Part shown: positions 15,180 through 19,513 of the stretch, one piece after another
Position numbering within the stretch: the stretch's first letter is position 1
Layout of the letters: every line of letters starts with the position of its first letter
Origin: Streptomyces sp. Edi2
GTDB lineage: Bacteria > Actinomycetota > Actinomycetes > Streptomycetales > Streptomycetaceae
Assembly (NCBI RefSeq): GCF_040253635.1
Contig: NZ_JBEJGX010000005.1
Coordinates: 1-19,513, forward strand
Length of the DNA stretch: 19,513 nucleotides
Direction of reading: 5' to 3'
Notes under the pieces: generated by a model
What the model saw: the letters and a program-made list of their open reading frames with translations, nothing else
Database searches by the model: none
Told to the model about the DNA's origin: nothing
Position numbers and translations under genes: made by a program

Positions 15180-15330
15180 CTCGGCCGTTCGGCCGGTGCG
15201 GCGCAGCGGGGTCGTGGCCGTGCGGGCCGCTGTGGCGGGCACCGCCGGGTCGCCGGAGCGACGGGCCTCATCCCGGCGCTCTCTCGCGTAGGCGTAGGCG
15301 GCCCCGGTGCGGCCGCGAGCGGTCCCCGCT
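15180..15330 (-). pseudogene. Internal fragment of the TPR regulator family
   Basis: One frame gives GRTGAAYAYARERRDEARRS, then GDPAVPATAARTATTPLRRT. This aligns with RSGDPVFLAAAARAAATPLRRT in the remnant at 13266-14160. Both ends are lost: it stops in the tandem repeat at 15149-15178 on one side and abuts the stop of the 15336-15749 gene on the other. It is a second degraded copy of the same family within 2 kb. Confidence 0.55.
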
Positions 15331-15335
15331 GTATG

Positions 15336-15749
15336 TCAGCCGGCCGTGGTGGTACGCGGTGCCGGGGGGTTGGCGCTCACAAACTGGAGGAACCAGTCGG
15401 GGACCTGTCCCCGACTGGCGTGGTGGTGCGTCCAGATCTCCCGGACGGGCAGGCGACCGAGGCCCTCGTCGGGCAGGACCACATGGCCGGTCACCTCGAT
15501 GCTGTTCCATCGGGGCGTGGCGTCGCCGTTCTGGAACCAGCGGACGCGCAGCCTGACGGGTCGGACGGTCTCGCCGTCCTCGACGGTGAAGTCCGGACCG
15601 CACTGCCCCTGCCATAGCCGCTCGTACGTACGCTGCGGCAGCTTCGCCGTCATCGCGTCGTCGTACTGCACCACCTCGTCGAACCGCTCCACACGCAGCG
15701 AAGGCGTGAACTGGGCGAGTACGGAAGGCTGGTCGGTCGGTTGCTGCAT
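15336..15749 (-). CDS. Hypothetical protein, 137 aa
   Basis: ATG at 15749 follows AAGGA eight bases upstream. The protein (MQQPTDQPSVLAQFTPSLRV, then GPDFTVEDGETVRPVRLRVR) is beta-rich, with a histidine pair near the end (REIWTHHHASRGQVPDWFLQ). The C-terminus is a short Pro/Thr tail. It begins 15 bases after the stop of the ParB-like gene, so the two form an operon. No signal peptide or membrane segment. The HHH motif is suggestive of metal binding but not diagnostic. Family not recognised. Confidence 0.65.
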   Translation of the reverse strand: MQQPTDQPSVLAQFTPSLRVERFDEVVQYDDAMTAKLPQRTYERLWQGQCGPDFTVEDGETVRPVRLRVRWFQNGDATPRWNSIEVTGHVVLPDEGLGRLPVREIWTHHHASRGQVPDWFLQFVSANPPAPRTTTAG

Positions 15750-15764
15750 GTGCTGCTTCCTTGT

Positions 15765-16226
15765 CTATGACGAGGCGGTCGGCCGCCCGGCGGGTACCGC
15801 TGGCGGGGCCGGAAACGATGTCTTGGCCGTCAGGCCACCTCCCCCGTCCCCATTACTCACGCGGGAGACAGGAACGTAGGCGGTTACGTGGGTCCATCCC
15901 CGCTCTACGGCAAGGGCGGTCCGGTGTGCGCCGTCGCGCAGGCCCTCACCGGGCAGGACCACCACCGGCGGCACTTCGTGCCCGCCGGCGTCGAGCCCAG
16001 CTTCCAGGGGCGTAAACCGGTCTTCGGCATCGTTGGCTTCCAGCTCCTCCCGCGCGTAAAGGAGGCCGATCTCGTCGATCGGCACTCTCGCCCGGGTCAG
16101 TTCGGCGCCGAGGTCGTCGTCCCCGTACAAGTCGAATCCGATGAGGTCGGCGGCCTCGCCGAGGGTGAGTGTCGTCCGCCAGGCTGCGCCCCACGTTGGC
16201 AGCTCAGCGGCGTGGATGGTCTTCAC
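15765..16226 (-). CDS. Small ParB/sulfiredoxin-like fold protein, 153 aa
   Basis: GTG at 16226 has AGGGGG seven bases upstream; the longer open frame runs back into the tRNA array and is rejected. Residues 84-118 (HEVPPVVVLPGEGLRDGAHR, then TALAVERGWTHVTAYVPV) carry the strand-then-DGxHR-then-helix pattern typical of ParB N-terminal and sulfiredoxin-like nucleotide-binding folds, with the conserved D-G-x-H-R at 98-102. Residues 1-80 are helical (TLGEAADLIGFDLYGDDDLG). No HTH or dimerisation domain follows, so this is not a classical partition protein. Stand-alone ParB-like domains occur widely on plasmids and phages, some with nuclease or NTPase activity. It lies 200 bases downstream of array 1 with no obvious terminator between. 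Confidence 0.55.
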   Translation of the reverse strand: MKTIHAAELPTWGAAWRTTLTLGEAADLIGFDLYGDDDLGAELTRARVPIDEIGLLYAREELEANDAEDRFTPLEAGLDAGGHEVPPVVVLPGEGLRDGAHRTALAVERGWTHVTAYVPVSRVSNGDGGGGLTAKTSFPAPPAVPAGRPTASS

Positions 16227-16429
16227 ACGTCGCCCCCTTCTGGTGTGGTGTCTACGCGGAGCATCTGCTCGGTACGCGGTGTGGGGCCGCGCGGGTCGCC
16301 TATCCGTCCCGACGGGGCCGGGCCACCACTCGTGGGGAAGCGGTGAGTTGAGTGTTCCTGCGAGGCGGCGCGTTCGCGCTGTCGAGGCCGGAGTGCCAAG
16401 CGAGCGCGCGTGTGGTGCGCGTTGGTGCG

Positions 16430-16504
16430 TACCCTCGGCGGGATTCGAACCCGCGGTCTCCCCCTTGAGAGGGGGCGAGATTAGCCGGACTACTCCACAA
16501 GGGC
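16430..16504 (-). tRNA. tRNA-Glu(CUC), array 1, short anticodon arm
   Basis: Acceptor stem GCCCTTG pairs with CGAGGGT (with G-U pairs) and the discriminator is A. D-arm GAG/CTC is present and the T-arm GCGGG-TTCGAAT-CCCGC is perfect. The anticodon triplet is CUC, read in the context C-T-CTC-A-A. The anticodon arm is one base short: CCCCC and GGGGG enclose only six bases, or the stem has four pairs plus a mismatch. CCA is not encoded. It is the last element of array 1. Confidence 0.75.
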
Positions 16505-16520
16505 GTGGTTTCCCGCCGTC

Positions 16521-16579
16521 GGCCGGGGACCGGATCAGATGGGGCCCGCGAACGGGCTTGCTCGTCACCTTCCCCGGCC
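16521..16579 (-). ncRNA. Structured intergenic RNA, copy 1
   Basis: The outer helix GGCCGGGG (16579-16572) pairs with CCCCGGCC (16528-16521). Inside, AGGT pairs with ATCT including one G-U, and GCCCG-TTCG-CGGGC forms a hairpin. CTGATCCGGTCCCC is identical in the second copy at 18867-18941. It lies 16 bases before the 5' end of tRNA-Glu in the transcript. It has no T-loop or anticodon arm, so it is not a decayed tRNA of the usual form. Confidence 0.5.
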
Positions 16580-16649
16580 GGGGCGGGGCCGCCGTCGGCT
16601 CCTCCCCGGGAGCCTTCGGCGACGCGTGCCAGCGGACCGGATCCGCCGG

Positions 16650-16667
16650 GGGAAGCATCACCTTCCC
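16650..16667 (-). other. Conserved small hairpin after tRNA-like gene 2
   Basis: GGGAAG and CTTCCC enclose CATCAC (plus-strand reading). The same hairpin, extended by one pair, follows the corresponding element in array 2 (18999-19018). It is a possible processing or stabilising element between array members. Confidence 0.55.
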
Positions 16668-16679
16668 GCTGACACGTCG

Positions 16680-16746
16680 TGAACTCTGCGGGTACTGCTC
16701 CCGCTCTTCCCCCACACGGGGGCGTGCTGCTGACACCACGAGTCCC
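16680..16746 (-). tRNA. tRNA-like element 2 of array 1, degenerate
   Basis: It aligns in position and acceptor stem (GGGACTC / GAGTTC) with 19030-19096. The D-stem is GTG/CAC. The anticodon arm is CCCCC-GTGT-GGGGG, so only four to six bases remain in the loop. The T-arm stem GCGGG/CCCGC is intact but the loop is AGCAGTA instead of TTCGAAT. Pair 1-72 is G-A. Isotype cannot be assigned and it is probably not aminoacylated. Confidence 0.45.
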
Positions 16747-16868
16747 AGAGGGCGCGCTTTCCCTCCTTCAACCCGCACCGGGGATCAACCGGGCAGGTTC
16801 GCTCTGTGTGCTGGTACGCGCCCTCTCAACGGGGACGTCGCCTCTGGAGGGGCGCACACCAACACATC

Positions 16869-16940
16869 GCGATCCGAGGGGATTTGAACCCCTGCCTTCC
16901 CCCACACGGGAGACGCTCTACCGGGCTGAGCTACGGACCT
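16869..16940 (-). tRNA. tRNA-like element 1 of array 1, isotype uncertain
   Basis: TAGCTCAG, GCTC/GAGC D-stem and AGGGG-TTCAAAT-CCCCT T-arm are canonical. The acceptor AGGTCCG/CGGATCG pairs at six of seven positions, with A1 opposite G72. The anticodon region CTCCCGTGTGGGGGAAG is two bases shorter than normal. GTG (His) follows a T as expected of position 33, but the stem is then imperfect. Called as a tRNA-like gene with possible GUG anticodon. Confidence 0.55.
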
Positions 16941-16982
16941 GCCAGACGGAAGCGAATCGGCCGCTCCCCACCGTCTGACGAA

Positions 16983-17006
16983 GGAAGGGGTCGATCGCCC
17001 CCTTCC
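16983..17006 (-). promoter_or_regulatory. Leader hairpin of array 1
   Basis: GGAAGGGG pairs with CCCCTTCC around TCGATCGC, just after the promoter and before the first tRNA-like gene. The second array has an analogous hairpin with the same ATCGATCG-type loop but different stem bases (19324-19347). Confidence 0.55.
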
Positions 17007-17016
17007 GACATTCAAA

Positions 17017-17046
17017 AGAATATCCCACAACCGCGCCTCACGTCAA
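17017..17046 (-). promoter_or_regulatory. Promoter of array 1
   Basis: Minus-strand TTGACG (17046-17041) and TATTCT (17022-17017) with an 18-base spacer. TTAAGATTTGAC overlapping the -35 is shared exactly with the promoter of array 2. The initiation region is AT-rich. Confidence 0.7.
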
Positions 17047-17288
17047 ATCTTAATTGTCATCGGGGCGGACTCTGCGCCTCGCGGTTCGACAACGCCGCGG
17101 GCGGGGCCGACTGACGGGCGGCAGGGTGGCGGCGGGGGCGTTGCGGGTGGAGTCGCACGAGGTGGCCCGGCTCCGGCGCGGCATGACCCGGTCAGCCCCC
17201 GACCCTGCTCGACCCTGCGACGTCTGTGTCTTCCCCGGCGGCCGGGCTGGTCCCGCCGCCACCAGGTCAGCAGCGTACGGCGGCCGGC

Positions 17289-17798
17289 TCAGGGGTGCCG
17301 GCCGAGGGTGGGCAGTCCGGCCGAGGCGGCCCGCACGCTCCGGCCGCGGCGAGCGGCCCGGCCGTCCTTCAGGATCCCGCGGGCCCGCCCCCGCCACACC
17401 TGCGCATCCTCGACGCGGCCGGCCTCGCGGTGCACCGCGGCGACGCGCAGCACAGCGGCGCGGGCCCGGGCTGCCAGGAGCTCGGCGACGGGAGCCAGGG
17501 GGCCTTCGACCCGTACGGCCCCGGCAGCGCCTCGCAGGCACAGCACCAGGCGCCGCTCCGGCTCGGCGGCGCCGAAGTCCTGCACGTACACCCGGGCCCG
17601 GCTGCGGCCGGTGGCGATCTCAGCGAGACGCTCCAACTCCGGCCACGTACAGGGCAGCAGGACATCCTCCAGCACCGTGCGCGGAGCCGGCCGCCACGAC
17701 GCCGCCCGCGGGCCGCAGTCTCCGCGGCGTACCCGTACGCCGATCACCGGCCAGGGCGCGCCGGTCAGCGCCGGATGCCGCAACTCGTCCTGACCCAC
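17289..17798 (-). CDS. Hypothetical protein, 169 aa, intact paralogue
   Basis: GTG at 17798 has GGAGG five bases upstream. The protein begins VGQDELRHPALTGAPWPVIG. It has a central ELERLAEIATGRSRARVYVQ segment and a strand-rich piece RRLVLCLRGAAGAVRVEGPL. It ends with two long basic helices (ARARAAVLRVAAVHREAGRV; AQVWRGRARGILKDGRAARR). The C-terminal two thirds are duplicated in the broken copy at 14324-14640. There, a TPR-type regulator piece follows directly, so this protein may normally be paired with such a regulator. Helical repeats with Arg-rich faces could be a protein- or nucleic-acid-binding module. Family not recognised. The stretch 17050-17288 shows nothing else. Confidence 0.65.
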   Translation of the reverse strand: MGQDELRHPALTGAPWPVIGVRVRRGDCGPRAASWRPAPRTVLEDVLLPCTWPELERLAEIATGRSRARVYVQDFGAAEPERRLVLCLRGAAGAVRVEGPLAPVAELLAARARAAVLRVAAVHREAGRVEDAQVWRGRARGILKDGRAARRGRSVRAASAGLPTLGRHP

Positions 17799-18326
17799 CT
17801 GTTCCTCCGTACCGGTCGGGGTCGCCTCACCGCAGTATCACCGCCCGGCCCGCCCAGCGGCCGGGGTGACGAACACCCGCCAGCCAGAGGGCGGAAGCAG
17901 GGTGTTGCCCGCTCCCCCGCAACACCCGGCCAGCCAACGGCGTCAACACGGGCCGGCGTCAACCGCGCACCGCGAGCGCGGGGCACTCGGACCACATCGC
18001 CGGCAGGTCGGCAACGGCACGGGCCGAGCGGCCGGCGGGAGGCCCTGGGACCGGAGCTCTCAGACGGCAGCAGCCGGGCGGGGAGCAACACCGCACGGTC
18101 ACCGCGGCGTTGCCGGGCATGGAGCAGCACACCAAGCAGGCCGCCGCGGGCATGGCGGCGCACACCCTCGTCGAGCCGCCTCCGCCGCGGCCCTGTGCCG
18201 TGCGAGTGAATCCCACGCGTCACATCGCATGGGGGCGCTACCGTGGGCAGCGCCCCTCTCCATGTGGGAGGCATGCCGAAGCCCCTTCCGCGCGGCCGCG
18301 CCGCGCCGGTCGATGGGTGGAGGAGG
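17799..18326. other. No supportable gene
   Basis: Open frames exist on both strands but are Arg/Pro/Gly/Cys-rich, change character abruptly and lack ribosome sites. I see no tRNA-like, repeat or promoter sequence here. Confidence 0.5.
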
Positions 18327-18373
18327 GGTCCGGCAGCGCCATCCCGGCCAAGGGAAGAGGGCGCTGCCGGACC
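18327..18373 (-). terminator. 14-bp inverted repeat behind a gene remnant
   Basis: GGTCCGGCAGCGCC at 18327-18340 is perfectly complementary to 18360-18373, with a 19-base loop. It lies about 20 bases beyond the end of the leftward remnant at 18393-18529, as a terminator would. Confidence 0.6.
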
Positions 18374-18392
18374 GTTTCATGAGGTCAGGAGA

Positions 18393-18529
18393 CCCAGCGC
18401 CCCTGAGCTTGGCTGTCAGGGCGGCAATACCGCGGAGGTGTTCGTGCAGCTCCAGCACTTCGTCCCTGCTCAGTCAGACCAGATCTGCGAACAACACGGG
18501 CCGGGGCGGGCGGCAATCAGCTCCAGCAG
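18393..18529 (-). pseudogene. Remnant of a small helical protein gene
   Basis: LLELIAARPGP in one frame continues as VLFADLV in the next frame, then a TGA, then LSRDEVLELHEHLRGIAALT and AKLRGAG in the same frame. The pieces read as one helical protein interrupted by a one-base deletion and a nonsense codon (TGA 18476-18474). No start or ribosome site is evident. A terminator-like repeat follows. Function unknown. 18530-18658 shows nothing else I can support. Confidence 0.45.
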
Positions 18530-18658
18530 ACGGGGCGCCGCGGCCGGCGCCGGCCGCCGGCGTCGAGGGCGGGGTGGGCCGCCGCGGGTCGCCTAGGAAG
18601 TCCGCGTCAGCCAGCAGGCGTGGGCAGGTTCTCGGCGGTGCCGGGCGCAGGCATGCGA

Positions 18659-18685
18659 ACGGCCCCGGGGCGTACCCGGGGCCGT
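18659..18685 (-). terminator. Terminator of array 2
   Basis: ACGGCCCCGGG at 18659-18669 pairs perfectly with CCCGGGGCCGT at 18675-18685 around a five-base loop, starting five bases after the 3' end of tRNA-Arg. Confidence 0.8.
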
Positions 18686-18689
18686 GGTG

Positions 18690-18761
18690 TGCTCCTACGA
18701 GGATTCGAACCTCGATCTCCGGATCCGTAGTCCGGTGTCCTCTCCGTTGAACGACAGGAGC
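18690..18761 (-). tRNA. tRNA-Arg(ACG)
   Basis: This 72-nt element folds fully: acceptor GCTCCTG/TAGGAGC (one G-U), D-stem GTTC/GGAC (one G-U), anticodon arm CCGGA-CTACGGA-TCCGG with ACG anticodon, T-arm CGAGG-TTCGAAT-CCTCG, discriminator A. CCA is not encoded. It is the best-formed tRNA in the window and has no counterpart in array 1. Confidence 0.9.
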
Positions 18762-18787
18762 CAGCACGCGCGTTGCGCGGTAATGCG

Positions 18788-18862
18788 TACCCTCGGCGGA
18801 TTCGAACTCGCGGTCTCCCCGCTGAGAACGGGGTGAGATGAGCCGGACTACTCCACGAGGGC
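18788..18862 (-). tRNA. tRNA-Glu(CUC), array 2, short T-stem
   Basis: Acceptor GCCCTCG/CGAGGGT. The anticodon arm CCCCG-TTCTCAG-CGGGG is perfect, with a seven-base loop and CUC. The T-arm reads GCGAG-TTCGAAT-CCGC, so one base is missing on the 3' side. The D-arm and variable region match the array 1 copy. The defect is in a different arm from that of 16430-16504. Confidence 0.75.
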
Positions 18863-18866
18863 ATGT

Positions 18867-18941
18867 CCTGCCTCGGTCGGGGACCGGATCAGGTAGGGCC
18901 CGCGAAGGGCTTGCCCATCACCTTCCCCTACCCGAGGCAGG
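18867..18941 (-). ncRNA. Structured intergenic RNA, copy 2
   Basis: The outer helix CCTGCCTCGG pairs with CCGAGGCAGG (10 bp), then GGGG pairs with CCCC. Inside, AGGT/ACCT pairs and GCCC-TTCGC-GGGC forms a hairpin. The inner sequence is nearly identical to 16521-16579, while the outer helix uses different bases and still pairs. It ends four bases before the 5' end of tRNA-Glu in the transcript. Confidence 0.55.
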
Positions 18942-18998
18942 TCCGCCGTTGGCTCCTCCCCAGGAGCCGCAGGCGAAGCGTGCCAGCAGGCCCGGTTC

Positions 18999-19018
18999 CG
19001 GGAAGCATCACCTTCCCG
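18999..19018 (-). other. Conserved small hairpin after tRNA-like gene 2
   Basis: CGGGAAG/CTTCCCG around CATCAC, the counterpart of 16650-16667. Confidence 0.55.
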
Positions 19019-19029
19019 CTAGCACGTCG

Positions 19030-19096
19030 TGAACGGACGGGACTCGAACCCGTATCCAGCCCCGCAGGGCTGCTCTGACCATTGAGCTACCGTCCC
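19030..19096 (-). tRNA. tRNA-like element 2 of array 2, short anticodon loop
   Basis: GGGACGG pairs with CCGTTC (pair 1-72 would be G-A). TAGCTCAATGGT and GAGC form a normal D-arm. The T-arm ACGGG-TTCGAGT-CCCGT is canonical. The anticodon stem CAGCC/GGCTG is perfect but the loop has only six bases, CTGCGG, so no standard anticodon can be assigned (GCG if T is position 33). Confidence 0.6.
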
Positions 19097-19217
19097 AGAG
19101 GGAGCGTCCTCCCCCCTTCAACCTGACCGGGGATCAATCAGCCAGGCCCGAACAACGTGCCGGTGCGTGCCCTCTCAACGGGGACTGCGCCTCTGGAGGG
19201 GCACACACCAACACTTC

Positions 19218-19283
19218 GCGACCCGGAGGGAGTCGAACCCCCAGCCCGGGTACCCCCCGGGCCAGCTCCACAGCTGCGAGCCT
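19218..19283 (-). tRNA. tRNA-like element 1 of array 2, degenerate
   Basis: Acceptor AGGCTCG/CGGGTCG with A1 opposite G72, as in its array 1 counterpart. AGCT-GTGG-AGCT is a tight D-arm. The T-arm GGGGG-TTCGACT-CCCTC is intact. The anticodon arm is GCCCGGG/CCCGGGC enclosing only five bases, GGGTA. Probably not a decoding tRNA. Confidence 0.45.
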
Positions 19284-19323
19284 GCCTGACGGCACAGACC
19301 GGCCGATCCCTCCCGTCAGGCGC

Positions 19324-19347
19324 CAACGGGATCGATCGCCCCCGTTG
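19324..19347 (-). promoter_or_regulatory. Leader hairpin of array 2
   Basis: CAACGGG pairs with CCCGTTG around ATCGATCGCC, about ten bases after the -10. It matches the placement and loop of the array 1 leader hairpin. Confidence 0.55.
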
Positions 19348-19356
19348 ACATACACA

Positions 19357-19385
19357 ACTCTACTCACATCAAGGCTTGAAGTCAA
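19357..19385 (-). promoter_or_regulatory. Promoter of array 2
   Basis: Minus-strand TTGACT (19385-19380) and TAGAGT (19362-19357) with a 17-base spacer, preceded by the TTAAGATTTGAC element shared with array 1. This is close to the vegetative consensus. Beyond it, 19395-19513 shows no feature I can support. Confidence 0.75.
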
Positions 19386-19513
19386 ATCTTAAGCGCCACA
19401 TCGATGGAGGGCGGCGGGGACCGGACTGACCGGGAAGACACCGGGCGGCACACGACGAGCAGACGCCGGGGCAGCCCAGCGGCGGGCGGGCGCAGGCATG
19501 ACCGCCAGCGCCC

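Noticed and set aside
16521..16579. Reading the intergenic RNA as a further decayed tRNA
   Set aside because: The TTCG sits in a central hairpin, not at the T-loop position, and no D- or anticodon arm can be drawn.
17054..17869. Long plus-strand frame over the 17289-17798 gene
   Set aside because: It is Arg/Ala/Pro-rich and antisense to a gene with a good start, a ribosome site and a paralogue.
19395..19513. Possible gene start at the right edge (ATG near 19404)
   Set aside because: It is too short to judge, with no clear ribosome site and Arg/Gly-rich sequence.

Overview
The base composition (very high G+C), GTG/ATG starts with GGAGG-type ribosome sites, leaderless-looking promoters and many small plasmid-type genes point to Streptomyces or a close relative. 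The window looks like an accessory replicon (linear plasmid) or the arm of a linear chromosome. There is no replication, partition, conjugation or telomere-protein gene and no ordinary housekeeping protein gene.

Layout. (1) 1-500 is a dense array of about a dozen GC-rich hairpins with TTC or TGGC loops, followed by a G/T-biased stretch to about 660. This resembles the telomeric palindromes of linear Streptomyces replicons, although the first 50 bases are not a classical telomere end. (2) 690-3700 holds a frameshifted gene, a ~450 bp sequence present twice, and a minus-strand set of very small genes. (3) 4074-5329 is a translationally coupled pair: a small membrane protein and a two-HTH DNA-binding protein. 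(4) 5459-9164 on the minus strand holds a very large Ala-rich helical protein with a probably frameshifted N-terminus and a 5'-truncated fragment behind it. (5) 9375-12736 is a compact unit of small genes: a zinc-ribbon protein reading left and five or six genes reading right. It is driven by promoters that share one operator sequence, arranged as a near-perfect inverted repeat at 10169-10223 and again at 10825-10878. (6) 13266-15330 contains broken TPR-type regulator pieces and a truncated paralogue of the intact gene at 17289-17798. (7) 15336-16226 holds two small genes, one with a ParB-like motif. (8) 16430-17046 and 18659-19385 are two diverged copies of a tRNA array, both read leftward.

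The twin array is the most interesting feature. Each copy has a consensus-like promoter with a shared upstream element, a leader hairpin, two tRNA-like genes with shortened anticodon loops, and a small conserved hairpin. Each then has a structured intergenic RNA whose outer helix is kept with different bases in the two copies, and a tRNA-Glu(CUC). The second copy also carries a well-formed tRNA-Arg(ACG) and a strong terminator. Several array members are damaged in the anticodon arm. The two tRNA-Glu copies carry a one-base deletion in different arms.

Most frame disruptions I could resolve in this window have the phase of single-base deletions. This is either real decay, expected in subtelomeric DNA, or residual indel error in the assembly. 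Claims about 'broken' genes should be read with that in mind.
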